The notes beneath the pieces are model-generated. The model had not been told where the DNA came from. It saw nothing but the letters and a program-made list of their open reading frames with translations, and made no database searches. DNA of 64,000 nucleotides from Candidatus Azobacteroides pseudotrichonymphae genomovar. CFP2. GTDB lineage: Bacteria > Bacteroidota > Bacteroidia > Bacteroidales > Azobacteroidaceae. Positions 23,105-32,712 of this stretch are shown piece by piece. Location: contig NC_011565.1 in the NCBI RefSeq assembly GCF_000010645.1, positions 944,001-1,008,000 on the forward strand, written 5' to 3'. A program made the translations under genes and the position numbers. Numbering within the stretch: position 1 is the first letter of the stretch; the number at the start of each line of letters is the position of its first letter.

Positions 23105-23725
23105 ATGAAAATTATTTGTGTGGCTTTAAATTATACTTCTCATAATGATGAAATACATAAGGATAAATTGACAATAAAAGAACCAATCATTTTTATGAAG
23201 TCTGATATCTCTTTGCTGAAAGACGGGAACCCGTTCTATATTCCTAATTTTTCATCAGAAATTCAATACGAAACAGAAATTGTAATACGAATTGATCGTC
23301 TGGGTAAAAACATAGCCCGCCGATTTTCTCACCGTTACTTCAAAGACGTCACGATTGGTATTGATATAACAGCAAGAGATTTGCAACAACGTTTTAGAGA
23401 ATCGGGGTTACCCTGGGAGCTTTGTAAATCCTTCGATAATTCAGCAGTAGTTGGTACATTTATTAAAATAGAAGAACTGAAATGTAATATAAATCAATTG
23501 CCATTTCATTTAAATATTAATAATAATACAGTTCAAAAAGGAAATACATCAAACATGATATTCAAAGTAGATGAAATTATAGAATATGTAAGTCAATTTA
23601 TTACACTCAAAATTGGAGATTTGATCTTCACAGGTACACCAGTTGGCACCGGAAATTTAAATATTAATGACCATTTACAAGGATATATTGGGGACAAGAT
23701 GCTGCTCGACTTTTATGTAAAATAA
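23105..23725 (+). CDS. Fumarylacetoacetate hydrolase family protein
   Basis: This is a short, 206-residue member of the FAH superfamily, which use a divalent metal on 2-keto acids or their tautomers (acylpyruvases, oxaloacetate tautomerases or decarboxylases). Visible motifs are IQYETEIVIRIDRLGKNI with the metal-binding glutamates, VTIGIDITARDLQQRF, and FTGTPVGTGNL near the end. It is followed at 32 bp by ispF on the same strand, so the two are probably co-transcribed. The exact substrate is not assignable. Confidence 0.87.
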   Translation: MKIICVALNYTSHNDEIHKDKLTIKEPIIFMKSDISLLKDGNPFYIPNFSSEIQYETEIVIRIDRLGKNIARRFSHRYFKDVTIGIDITARDLQQRFRESGLPWELCKSFDNSAVVGTFIKIEELKCNINQLPFHLNINNNTVQKGNTSNMIFKVDEIIEYVSQFITLKIGDLIFTGTPVGTGNLNINDHLQGYIGDKMLLDFYVK

Positions 23726-23757
23726 AAAAATATGCACTTGATTTCATTTAAAGAAAT

Positions 23758-24261
23758 ATGAAAATACGTATAGGATTCGGATATGATGTACATCCGTTAG
23801 TGATGAACTATAATCTATGGTTAGGTGGAATAAAAATACCCTACGAAAAAGGTCTGAAAGGACATTCGGATGCCGATGTACTCATTCATGCTCTTTGTGA
23901 CGCCCTATTAGGTGCTGCTGACATAGGTAACATTGGAACAAATTTTCCCAATACAAATAAAAAACTTAGAAATATTGACAGTAAAATCTTGCTAAAACAA
24001 ACGATGTCCTTCATCTATTCTAAAAATTACGAATTAAACAATGCAGATATCACCGTTTGTATCGAACAACCCAAGCTTAATCCCTTTATTCCACAAATGA
24101 AAACTTGTCTTGCCGAAATTATGCAAACTGATAAAGGAAACATTTCCATTAAAGCAACCACTTCTGAAAAAATGGGCTTTATTGGAAGAGAAGAAGGGAT
24201 AGCAGTTTTTGCTACTGTACTTATAACACCAATAAATGAGATAGGAATAAGTTGCCAATAA
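23758..24261 (+). CDS. ispF: 2-C-methyl-D-erythritol 2,4-cyclodiphosphate synthase
   Basis: IspF forms the cyclic diphosphate in the MEP isoprenoid pathway. The 167-residue frame begins RIGFGYDVHPL (metal ligands Asp10 and His12) and has KGLKGHSDADVLIHALCDA (His44) followed by GAADIGNIGTNFP; ATTSEKMGFIGREEGIA closes the active site. Length and residues are normal. It partners functionally with dxs at 18.9-20.8 kb. Confidence 0.96.
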   Translation: MKIRIGFGYDVHPLVMNYNLWLGGIKIPYEKGLKGHSDADVLIHALCDALLGAADIGNIGTNFPNTNKKLRNIDSKILLKQTMSFIYSKNYELNNADITVCIEQPKLNPFIPQMKTCLAEIMQTDKGNISIKATTSEKMGFIGREEGIAVFATVLITPINEIGISCQ

Positions 24262-25197
24262 TCGCTGTCTTTTCTATCGCACTGGAAAGCAGACTTCTAT
24301 CCAGATTTCTTCCCACAATCGACTTACTATACTTGCATAAGTGATTCAATGATATCAGATATGTATCACATACATACTAAAGTACATCCCCCACTACGAG
24401 CCCATTCCATTTATTTGATTATTACTACAATAATTCGGAATCAATATTAAATCCAAACAAGAAATCGTACCTACTATTATGTACTCGTACGAATGATATT
24501 TCTATCCTTGATAGAAATATAGAAACCTAAAAATTGCATATGTCCATACTGCAAGAAATCAAAATAATGCTTGCAATGATTAAATTTTTAAGAAGCCGAA
24601 AACACTGTTTAATTCTGCAAATTTATAAACTATGTCTGTTATTCAGTATCACTGCGCTTTTACTTTATTATGTACAAAGCCACAACAAATAATCCAACTT
24701 GTTTTTTTAATAAATTTTACGAACCGTTAAAATTTTTATATTTCTATAGTTAATAATAAATATTTTTCTCGATATAATGATCATACACCGAGAAAAATCA
24801 AAACTATAACTCACTTATCCTCATAATATATAGCTATCTATATGTTTCCGATTTACCTTACGAAACCATACTCTATCTTCCTGCGGGGTCTTTTTCAATT
24901 GGGGATAATTCCTAACCGTTATTTTCCCGAATTGGCTTTCACTAATTTCAGTTCTCAAGCTCATTAGAACTGTCCCAGTTTCCAATAGATCAACATTTAT
25001 ATCCATAACTTCGCATGAGATAAGAATGAGTTAAATAATATTCGCTTTCATTCGCTTAAAATATCTTAACAATCAAAATATATTTCAAAAGCATTACAAA
25101 CAGCTCTTTGTTTATCATTGATAAATATCTACTTTTACAACCTTCTCCTATTTTAATAGGAAGTATAGGAATACTTGAATTATTTATTTATTATATC
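24262..25197. other. Long intergenic region before etfB
   Basis: About 935 bp with little structure. A perfect 11-bp hairpin with a 3-nt loop lies at 24496-24520. A minus-strand ATG frame of 61 codons at 24821-25006 (residues such as ESQFGKITVRNYPQLKK) has protein-like composition, but I do not recognise it and give it low weight. No tRNA fold was found. The promoter of the etf operon is expected shortly before 25198. Confidence 0.35.
24496..24520. other. Perfect 11-bp hairpin
   Basis: Arms 24496-24506 (atatttctatc) and 24510-24520 are exact complements around a 3-nt loop. It is 235 bp after ispF and has no following T-run. It could be a weak terminator or an RNA structure. Confidence 0.4.
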
Positions 25198-26070
25198 ATG
25201 AGCCTAAGAATTATTGTATTAGCAAAACAAGTACCTGACACACGTAATGTAGGAAAAGACGCGATGAAAGATGATGGAACGATTAACCGCTCTGCATTAG
25301 CTGCCATATTCAATCCAGAAGATTTAAATGCTCTTGAACAAGCTCTTCGTTTGAAAGAACAGTATTCTGATTCTACCATAACTTTATTAACAATGGGGCC
25401 GCCTCGTGCAGCCGAAATTATTCGCGAAGGGTTATTTAGAGGAATCGATAACGGTTATCTTCTCACCGACCGTGTCTTTGCAGGTGCAGATACACTAGCT
25501 ACTAGCTATACTTTGCACATGGCTATCAAGAAAATTGGCAACTTTGACATAATTATCTCCGGACGTCAAGCGATAGATGGAGATACAGCACAGGTAGGTC
25601 CACAAGTAGCCGAAAAATTAGGTATTCCCCAAATTACTTATGCTGAAGAAATTCAATCAGTTAAAAATGGCAAAATTTTTATAAAACGCCGTTTGGAACA
25701 CGGAATAGAAATAGTGGAAGGGAAATTACCTATGTTAGTAACGGTTAATAATTCTGCTCCTGAATGCCGCCCGAGAAATGCACGACTGATTCAGAAATAT
25801 AAGTATGCAAAAACTCCTTCTGAAAAGGAAACAGAAAATAGAATTTACGTAGATCTCTATAAATCTCGTCCTTATCTTAATTTAATAGAATGGAGTGCTT
25901 CCGATATAGGAGTCGACAATAAACAGTGTGGACTTTCAGGATCTCCTACAAAAGTAAAAAAAATAGAAAATGTTGTTTTTCAAATAAAAGAGAGTAAAAT
26001 ACTTGATTCTTCTGATATACAAATAGAAGAACTGATAGTAGAATTAATGACCAATCATACAATCGGATAA
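25198..26070 (+). CDS. etfB: Electron transfer flavoprotein beta subunit
   Basis: EtfB with EtfA accepts electrons from acyl-CoA dehydrogenases. The open frame extends upstream to 25108, but the added 30 residues are hydrophobic noise; the family start MSLRIIVLAKQVPDT fits the ATG at 25198, giving 290 residues. NPEDLNALEQALRLKEQ and the AMP/FAD-binding stretch VTNNSAPECRPRNARL (written approximately) follow the family layout. The stop is 3 bp before etfA, indicating translational coupling. The downstream acyl-CoA dehydrogenase is the likely partner. Confidence 0.93.
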   Translation: MSLRIIVLAKQVPDTRNVGKDAMKDDGTINRSALAAIFNPEDLNALEQALRLKEQYSDSTITLLTMGPPRAAEIIREGLFRGIDNGYLLTDRVFAGADTLATSYTLHMAIKKIGNFDIIISGRQAIDGDTAQVGPQVAEKLGIPQITYAEEIQSVKNGKIFIKRRLEHGIEIVEGKLPMLVTVNNSAPECRPRNARLIQKYKYAKTPSEKETENRIYVDLYKSRPYLNLIEWSASDIGVDNKQCGLSGSPTKVKKIENVVFQIKESKILDSSDIQIEELIVELMTNHTIG

Positions 26071-26073
26071 TTT

Positions 26074-27093
26074 ATGAATAATTTATTTGTATATCTTGAG
26101 ATAGAAAACAATATAGTAGAGGACGTCAGTTTAGAACTACTTACCAAAGGTCGTTCGTTAGCAAATCAATTAAAATGTCAATTAGAGGCTATTGCTGCTG
26201 GAAACCAGTTAAACAAGATTGGAGAACAAGTATTTCCTTACGGAGTAGATATGCTACACATCTTTGATGATGCCCGCCTATATCCTTATACATCTCTCCC
26301 TCATACTTCTATATTGGTTAAACTCTTTAAAGAAGAAAAGCCACAAATAGTCTTGATGGGAGCTACAAACATTGGCAGGGATCTGGGACCACGTGTTTCT
26401 TCAGCTTTGTCCAGTGGATTAACAGCTGACTGTACATCTTTGAAAATTGGCAATCATGAGGGGAAAAAAGAAGATAAAACTTACGCTAATCTCTTATACC
26501 AAATTCGTCCAGCTTTTGGAGGCAATATTGTAGCAACTATTATTAATCCAGACAATCGGCCACAAATGGCAACTGTTCGTGAAGGTGTAATGAAAAAAGA
26601 AATTTACAATGTCTCTCATAGAGGCAAAATAGTCATCCATGAAACTGCCAAATATGTTTCCAATTCTGATTTTGTAGTGAGAATTGTTGAGAGGCAGATT
26701 GAATCTTCAAAGACAAACGTCAAAAATGCCCCTATTATTATTGCTGGTGGTTATGGAATGGGTTCGAAAGAAAATTTCGGATTGCTCTATGATTTGGCAA
26801 ACACCATTGGTGCTGAAGTAGGAGCTTCCCGTGCTGCTGTAGATGCTGGTTATGCTGAAAATGAGCGACAAATTGGACAAACTGGAACTACTGTTCATCC
26901 CAGATTGTATATTGCTTGTGGTATTTCTGGACAAATCCAACATATTTCTGGTATGCAGGATTCTTCTATGGTTATTGCTATTAATAATGATCCAAATGCA
27001 CCCATCAATGCTATTGCTGACTATGTAATCATAGGAAATGTTGAAACCGTTATTCCAAAGATGATTCAGTATTACAGAAAGAATAGTAAATAA
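26074..27093 (+). CDS. etfA: Electron transfer flavoprotein alpha subunit
   Basis: The 339-residue EtfA holds FAD and passes electrons on from its dehydrogenase partner. The C-terminal FAD domain is clear: APIIIAGGYGMGSKENFGLL, then GAEVGASRAAVDAGY, QIGQTGTTVHPRLYIACGIS, and AINNDPNAPINAIADYVI. The N-terminal half has VLMGATNIGRDLGPRVSSAL. It starts 3 bp after etfB and is followed by the acyl-CoA dehydrogenase gene. No defects are seen. Confidence 0.95.
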   Translation: MNNLFVYLEIENNIVEDVSLELLTKGRSLANQLKCQLEAIAAGNQLNKIGEQVFPYGVDMLHIFDDARLYPYTSLPHTSILVKLFKEEKPQIVLMGATNIGRDLGPRVSSALSSGLTADCTSLKIGNHEGKKEDKTYANLLYQIRPAFGGNIVATIINPDNRPQMATVREGVMKKEIYNVSHRGKIVIHETAKYVSNSDFVVRIVERQIESSKTNVKNAPIIIAGGYGMGSKENFGLLYDLANTIGAEVGASRAAVDAGYAENERQIGQTGTTVHPRLYIACGISGQIQHISGMQDSSMVIAINNDPNAPINAIADYVIIGNVETVIPKMIQYYRKNSK

Positions 27094-27232
27094 ATGTAAG
27101 GAAATAGAATACAAAAAAGTTTCTATAAAAAGCCAAAGGTGAAATTTACATCACCAAAAATTATAAATCAAGAGACAATCTACTCTAAAGTATTTTACTG
27201 AAGAAACTATGAGTTAAATATTATAAAAAATT

Positions 27233-28942
27233 ATGGCAAATTTTTATCTAGATAATCCATCTTTAAAACATCATCTCTATCATCCTTTGATGAAACGTAT
27301 CGTTGAATTAAAAGAGCGAAACTTTACAGATAAAGATCAATTTGATTATGCACCGATCGATTTTGAAGATGCAATGGATAGTTATGAAAAAGTAATGGAA
27401 ATTGCAGGGGATGTAATTGGTAATGTTGTTGCTCCTAATGCAGAAGATGTAGATCGTTTAGGTGGCAAATTAAAAAACAAACGCGTACAATACGCTCCAG
27501 GTACAATACAAAACTTACAAGCAATCACTCAAGCCGGCTTGATGGGACTCTCTATGCCTCGCATCTTTGGTGGTTTGAATTTCCCGATGGTTACTTTTAT
27601 CATGGCTTCAGATATAGCAGCCCGTGCTGATGCAGGTTTTTGCAACCTTTGGGCATTACAAGACTGCATTATAACTTTATACGAGTTTGGAAATGAACAG
27701 CAACACAAGCAATTCATCCCTCGTGTTTGTGCTGGAGAAACCTTATCCATGGATCTAACTGAACCAGATGCCGGTTCCGACTTGCAAGCAGTAGCATTAA
27801 AAGCCACCTACGATGAAAAAAAAGACTGCTGGAGACTAAATGGAGTAAAACGATTTATCACTAATGGAGATGCTGACATACATCTTGTACTAGCTCGTTC
27901 GGAAGAAGGAACAAAAGATGGTAGGGGGCTTTCCATGTTTATTTATGATAAAAAAGATGGAGGAGTCGACGTTCGAAGAATTGAAAACAAAATGGGTATC
28001 AAGGGGTCTCCTACTTGCGAATTAACTTACAAAAATGCTAAAGCGCAATTGTGTGGAAAACGTAAATATGGCTTGATTAAATATGTGATGTCTCTGATGA
28101 ATGGTGCTCGCTTGGGTATCATGGCTCAGGCAACCGGACTTTCGGAAGCCGCTTACCGTGAAGCAATAGTATATGCCCGAGAAAGGAAACAATTCGGAAA
28201 AACAATTATTGAATTTCCAGCAGTTTATGAAATGATTTCTAATATCAAGGCAAAGTTATACGCCTCCCGTTCTATCCTTTATGAAACTGCCCGTTTTGTA
28301 GATATATATAAAATATTGGAAGAAATCGCTAAAGAGCGCCCGTTAAATGATGCGGAAAAATTAGAATTAAAAAAATATAAAAGGTTATCCGATGCTTTTA
28401 CTCCACTTGGCAAAGCCATGAATACTGAATATGCCAATCAAAATACTTATGATTGTATCCAAATTCATGGTGGTTCGGGTTTTATGAAAGATTATACTTG
28501 TGAACGTTTATATCGTGATGCTCGCATTACTAGTATTTATGAGGGAACTACACAATTGCAAGTTGTAGCTGCTATCAGGCATGTGTTGACTGATACCTAC
28601 CTAACTCAGATTGAAGAATATCAAGCGATACAACTAAAACCGGAGCTAAATAATCTGAAACAAAGATTATCGAAATCAGTAGAAATCTACAAACAATTGG
28701 TTAAAAAAGTTGCTTCCACAAAAAACGCGGAACTTATTGATTTTCACGCTCGCCGTTTGGTAGAATGTGCAGGACACCTTATATTGAGTTATCTGTTATT
28801 ATTGGATGCCAATAGAAATCCTGCAGAATTCGCTCATTCTGCAGAAGTATATGCCAATTATGGAGAGGCAGAAATAAAGAAAATTCAAAATCTTATTAAC
28901 CGTTTCAATATTGAAAACATAAGTTTTTATAAACAGTTGTAA
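27233..28942 (+). CDS. Acyl-CoA dehydrogenase
   Basis: This 569-residue flavoenzyme carries SMDLTEPDAGSDLQAVALKA and MGIKGSPTCELTY, then IQIHGGSGFMKDYTCERLYRDARI and IYEGTTQLQV, where the Glu near residue 435 is the expected catalytic base. A C-terminal helical extension of about 120 residues marks the longer bacterial type common in Bacteroides. Next to etfBA it likely works in short-chain acyl-CoA oxidation or, in reverse, crotonyl-CoA reduction. The chain-length preference is not readable from sequence. Confidence 0.92.
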   Translation: MANFYLDNPSLKHHLYHPLMKRIVELKERNFTDKDQFDYAPIDFEDAMDSYEKVMEIAGDVIGNVVAPNAEDVDRLGGKLKNKRVQYAPGTIQNLQAITQAGLMGLSMPRIFGGLNFPMVTFIMASDIAARADAGFCNLWALQDCIITLYEFGNEQQHKQFIPRVCAGETLSMDLTEPDAGSDLQAVALKATYDEKKDCWRLNGVKRFITNGDADIHLVLARSEEGTKDGRGLSMFIYDKKDGGVDVRRIENKMGIKGSPTCELTYKNAKAQLCGKRKYGLIKYVMSLMNGARLGIMAQATGLSEAAYREAIVYARERKQFGKTIIEFPAVYEMISNIKAKLYASRSILYETARFVDIYKILEEIAKERPLNDAEKLELKKYKRLSDAFTPLGKAMNTEYANQNTYDCIQIHGGSGFMKDYTCERLYRDARITSIYEGTTQLQVVAAIRHVLTDTYLTQIEEYQAIQLKPELNNLKQRLSKSVEIYKQLVKKVASTKNAELIDFHARRLVECAGHLILSYLLLLDANRNPAEFAHSAEVYANYGEAEIKKIQNLINRFNIENISFYKQL

Positions 28943-29600
28943 ATAGACTAGATTGCTAAAAATATATTGCATTTTCAAAAATCCAAATAATTTTAGAGAA
29001 TGTGATATATTTTTTAAATGCTGAGTTCTAATTCACAATAAGGTTTAGTTATATAAAATCCGTTCCCTCCCTTTTGTAAAAAGTGTTCGCTGACATTCAA
29101 TTTTCCCTGTTTTTTCACCAGTTTTGTCCAAATTTTATATTGAGATAATGTAAAGTAGCCAATTATCCGACTTCAACAGTTTATTTGATATTTTTCCAAT
29201 GAGAAGACACTATTAGCAAGTTGCGAACAAACACATGTTGAAACATTCCAGATACAATAAATCTCTTTCCCATATTATCTGTATTATTAAAATACTTTCA
29301 TTATTTCTTCTTTCTATAATAATATTTCTGAATTTCACCCGTATTTTTCCCAAAATACCTCACTATAAATCATTCCCATTAATCAAAATTTCAGAACATC
29401 TACTACACATATCATCCAAAATATGTGATTGATTTTATTCCTCTGCAATGGATATTTCTTCATCTCATCTCCCATTCTTCTTTATAGGAGTGCTTAAACC
29501 ATACCCGTCCTGCACAGTTCTGGTAACTGTATTCAGCTTTTTATAACAGAAAACTCCATATTCTGATTGGGCCCCTTCGATTATCCTGTTTCAAGAAAAT
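28943..29600. other. Non-coding transition zone
   Basis: No supported gene. A 65-codon plus-strand frame at 29235-29432 is hydrophobic and unrecognised, and I do not call it. This stretch marks the change from dense metabolic genes to the decayed accessory region. Confidence 0.5.
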
Positions 29601-30020
29601 AGAGGGTTACTTTTTGAAAAGTTATCCAATCTGTCCTGAAATATCTCTTTCTTATCATAATAGATGTCCACTTTGAGTAACTTCTTGATGAATAAGAATA
29701 TTCCATTCGTCAACCATTTTTTACAGTCAATTCAATTAATTAAACTCTCCAATCCCTGAGTTTTTCTTATTACATCTGTCCTGCTTTCAAGTTCACCTTT
29801 CCTGAGAAAAATGCAATCAAAACTACCCATCATATTGTTTATATCCTTTATTTCATTATTACAGATTTGTAATCTCATGTCTGTTAATTTTTTCAAGAAT
29901 TCTATCTATGTCTTTCACCAGAGGACTTATTTCAGATAGCAGTTTCTTATCATTGGATAAGCAAGGGTTTTATATTCCTTTATAATTTCATCCACTTCAT
30001 TCTAAAACCATCGCACAGAG
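29600..30020 (-). pseudogene. Remnant of a secreted coiled-coil family protein
   Basis: Conceptual translation of the minus strand in shifting frames gives pieces such as LVKDIDRILEKINRHEITNL and GELESRTDVIRK, which match the intact family members at 30037-30582 and 57591-57965. At least three frame changes and several stops are present, so the copy is dead. The limits are approximate. Confidence 0.55.
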
Positions 30021-30036
30021 AGTCTATATTTTGTTG

Positions 30037-30582
30037 TTAAAGAATCTCTTTTTTTGTCATAGTAAACATATTCCATAATTCGCCGTTGAATTTCCCCATC
30101 TGACTATCATATTTATCATCATCCATCAAATTGTTATATCTATCAATCTTTTCGTAAAGACGATTCATAGAAATCAGATTTTTGAGTTTTGGATTTTTTC
30201 CTAATTTGCACTCAACAGCCAGTTTTCTTTTGTTAAGTTTAGGTATTATTATTGTTTTTATATGCTCTTTGCCGTATAGATTATTTATCCTGTTAGCAAT
30301 ATTCACTAGTTCGTCATTATAGTGGACGATTTCTCCATTGTCAATTTTCCGTATTACTTCATCCATATCATTTATCAGAAAATTTCTTTCTGAGACCAAT
30401 TCGTTTTGATCGTCAATTAATTTTTGTTCTTCTTTTTCCAAATCATATACTTCATCCTGAAGCTTACTAGCAATACTATAAAGACTTTGCTAGCTATTTT
30501 TAGAAGGTGGAGTACTTCTGCTGGCTTTTGGAAAAGCAGAGAAAGTAAACAGTAATAAGAATAACAGGATTTTGTATTTCAT
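30037..30582 (-). pseudogene. Secreted coiled-coil family protein with one in-frame TAG
   Basis: From the ATG at 30580-30582 the frame reads MKYKILLFLLLFTFSAFPKA, a good signal peptide, and continues in one frame for 181 codons to 30037, interrupted only by a TAG at codon 31 (30490-30492). The downstream part, open from about 30441, is helical and charged, with repeated DMDEVIRKIDNGEI-like heptads and the family motif LNKRKLAVECKLGKNPKLKN. The family has many copies here and no recognised function. It could be a very young pseudogene. The gene is divergent from the small membrane gene at 30632, 49 bp away. Confidence 0.6.
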
Positions 30583-30631
30583 ACAATGCTTTTATTTTTG
30601 CAAACAGATATATAATAAATTTAAGATTTTC
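30583..30631. promoter_or_regulatory. Short divergent promoter region
   Basis: Only 49 bp separate the minus-strand coiled-coil gene from the plus-strand membrane protein gene. The same spacer, almost unchanged (tttgcaaacagatatataat), occurs in copy B at 58133-58180. Conservation while both flanking B genes are decayed suggests a shared bidirectional promoter. Confidence 0.45.
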
Positions 30632-30949
30632 ATGAAACTAAATACTTCAAGTTTACGTGGATTCATGTTAGGTATTTTTAGGCTCACAACACTAGTTATC
30701 ATGTGGATGTCTTTGTTTCGCATGTTCTATTCGATGGTGTATGGCATTGCTGGTTTGATAGACAGCAGCTACCATTATGGAGTATATGAATGTTGGAATA
30801 GAGAATCGTACTTCAGCTTCTCCTGTGGAATCTTTTCAGCTCTCCGTCATAATAATACCGGAGCAATAGTTGTTTCTGCATTACTGGCTTCACTGAAGCT
30901 TTATGGATGGATTTACTGTTGGGATAAACGGTACGTCATTTGCCAGTGA
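30632..30949 (+). CDS. Small membrane protein, family found three times here
   Basis: The open frame begins at 30572, but the ATG at 30632 matches the start of the paralogue at 47804 (MKLDDFNLRNF against MKLNTSSLRGF), giving 105 residues. It has two hydrophobic segments at about 14-42 and 75-96 (GAIVVSALLASLKLYGWIYC), separated by a Cys/Tyr-rich loop. A degraded copy lies at 58181-58549. No function is recognised. Location between two secreted coiled-coil genes may mean a shared role at the envelope. Confidence 0.6.
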   Translation: MKLNTSSLRGFMLGIFRLTTLVIMWMSLFRMFYSMVYGIAGLIDSSYHYGVYECWNRESYFSFSCGIFSALRHNNTGAIVVSALLASLKLYGWIYCWDKRYVICQ

Positions 30950-31090
30950 ATGAAAGGAAAGTTCAAGCAAAAAAACAAGCACCTACTTTGAGCTACCACA
31001 AAACTATGATTCAAATATGACTAATCATCGATTGATGTTCATTTCCGATATATGCCCATAGTATAGATTATAGGTGATTTGAATAGTCAT

Positions 31091-31790
31091 CTATTTTAGA
31101 GATGTATCCACATTGTCTTCTTGTAGGCTATTTCTTTTATTTAAAAGTTGATTCATACATTCATCCAATTCTTCCAGATTTTTTGGGAGGTTAGCTATTT
31201 TTTTGTTAAAGCTGTCTACTTTGTTATAATAGACATCCATTTGCTTAGTAGCCTCTTTATCAAAATCGTTCCATTTTTTAACTATTTCATAGAGTTCATT
31301 CGTATGAACTATATCTTTTCGTATTGGATTTTCGTCCAGTTGGCAGTCAATAACTGATTTTCTGCGATTGAGTTCATCAATTTTACTTTTAAAATCAGGA
31401 TATTTACGAGAGAGAGTACTTATTCTTTTACTGATATTTTTTTATTCTACCATTGCAGTATTGAATTTTGTTAAATTCAACCTTCAGAAGAATGTTGTTT
31501 ATGTTTTTTGTCAGAATATTCATCTCCGATATCATTTTTTTACGATCGGTAAGTAAGGTTTTCCATTGAATTGTGATTCGATTCACTTCCTTTCTCATAT
31601 TGTCAATATTCGCTTTGAAAGCGTCATATTTCGTATCGTTATTGTCAATATTTGTTTGGAAAGCTCCATATGACTGGGCAATGACATTGATATTTTTGTT
31701 GGAAAAGAGTGTTCCAAAAACTATAATAGAGAAGACTAATAGAAGTTCCGATGTTTTGGCTAAAGACTCTTATTTTTTATAAGACTGAAT
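31091..31790 (-). pseudogene. Secreted coiled-coil family protein, frameshifted and lacking a start
   Basis: The minus strand encodes about 230 residues in two frames. The first part runs from a hydrophobic segment (LVFSIIVFGTLFSN) through YGAFQTNIDNNDTKYDAF to about 31440; the second runs from NISKRISTLSRKYPDF through LNRRKSVIDCQLDENP to a TAG at 31091-31093. The initiating MKYKILL seen in other copies is replaced by unrelated sequence. The heptad pattern is strong throughout. This is the longest readable member of the family. Confidence 0.6.
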
Positions 31791-31808
31791 AGCAGTTTCC
31801 TTCCGGTC

Positions 31809-32021
31809 TTATTCCTCCTCCGTATACTTGTCTTTTTTTAGATAGCTACATTTCTCTTTGATTTCTTTCAATGCTTCCGTTGTAAAATCGTGAAAGTTCC
31901 TTGTTTTTTCTTTCTTCTCACGGAAGCAACTAGCAAAAGCAATACGTACAAGTAGGATTGTACATAGGATTGCACAGAAACAACCAGCGAAGGTTACGGC
32001 AAAAATTTCTAATTGATTCAT
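31809..32021 (-). CDS. Small single-span membrane protein, paralogue in copy B
   Basis: The 70-residue protein starts MNQLEIFAVTFAGCFCAILC, with one transmembrane segment at about 5-30, then a basic and acidic cytoplasmic-type tail (KEKTRNFHDFTTEALKEIKE). The copy at 59075-59269 keeps most residues despite much base divergence, which argues that the protein was under selection. No family is recognised. Confidence 0.65.
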   Translation of the reverse strand: MNQLEIFAVTFAGCFCAILCTILLVRIAFASCFREKKEKTRNFHDFTTEALKEIKEKCSYLKKDKYTEEE

Positions 32022-32061
32022 AGTTTTAATGATTATTTATTGTTCTTAGTTATAATTAGTC

Positions 32062-32166
32062 CTATTCACATTTGCTGTAGCCGCATTCCATGCAATGAAT
32101 GCAGCCTTCTTGATAAATGACTCGATCACTTCCACATTCTGGACAGACATCTTTTCCCATATTCAT
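32062..32166 (-). CDS. 34-residue zinc-ribbon peptide
   Basis: An ATG at 32164-32166 opens 34 codons ending at a TAG at 32062-32064. It contains two CxxC-type pairs, VCPECGSDRVIYQEG and CIHCMECGYSKC. This layout closely resembles the C-terminal zinc ribbon of class II (B12-dependent) ribonucleotide reductases, which usually ends CGYSKC. Here it stands alone, with no reductase nearby. It may be a fragment of such a gene or a free metal-binding peptide. Copy B lacks it. Confidence 0.55.
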   Translation of the reverse strand: MNMGKDVCPECGSDRVIYQEGCIHCMECGYSKCE

Positions 32167-32421
32167 TCTGATAGATATGATCTAAGTTGAGTGATTGTAT
32201 AATTTGGAAAGCGTGAATATTGCTAGAAGATTCCAAAAGATTTCAAGATATGCTTCGCAATAGCAAGAGATAGGAGTCATTCAGATTGATTTGTTTTCCT
32301 TCTAATAGTTTCTGCTTTATCTCTTCAATACATTGCAAGAAAACTTTCTTGACTACTTTTTTTCGTCTCTCCGGTACTTTTCTATACGCTAGAAACTATA
32401 TCGCCGGTGCTAATCCTTGTG

Positions 32422-32712
32422 TTACTTTGTTTTTGCATAATGAATTGTTACGATGCTACAGATTACAGTTAGTATACCCAGTCCCCATAGACTCCAATTC
32501 AGTTTTATAGCATCTTTGGCAGATTCAATATCACAGTGTATACTGTTCAGTTCTTTATAGATCAAAGCTAGAGTAGCTTGAGAATCTTGCGAATTATCTC
32601 TTACAAGACTTTTTTCTGTAGCGTTCATCTGATCAGGGGAGGATGAACTAACGGATGGAAAAGTTGCTTCCATGCCCAGAATGAGCGATAGCAACAGAAA
32701 GATTTTCTTCAT
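32422..32712 (-). CDS. Secreted or membrane-anchored small protein, conserved in both copies
   Basis: The 96-residue protein has a signal peptide (KKIFLLLSLILGMEATFP), a polar helical middle (ATLALIYKELNSIHCDIESA) and a C-terminal transmembrane segment (LNWSLWGLGILTVICSIVTI). The paralogue at 59754-60044 differs at only a handful of residues. This is one of the best-kept genes of the duplicated locus. The function is unknown; the form suggests a periplasmic domain held to a membrane by its C-terminus. Confidence 0.72.
   Translation of the reverse strand: MKKIFLLLSLILGMEATFPSVSSSSPDQMNATEKSLVRDNSQDSQATLALIYKELNSIHCDIESAKDAIKLNWSLWGLGILTVICSIVTIHYAKTK

Noticed and set aside
25108..25197. N-terminal extension of etfB by 30 residues
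   Set aside because: The family begins at MSLRIIVLAKQVPDT; the extension is hydrophobic and absent from known EtfB proteins.
29235..29432. Plus-strand hydrophobic frame of 65 codons
   Set aside because: Composition follows the AT-rich base bias; no ribosome-binding context, no paralogue, and no recognised motif.
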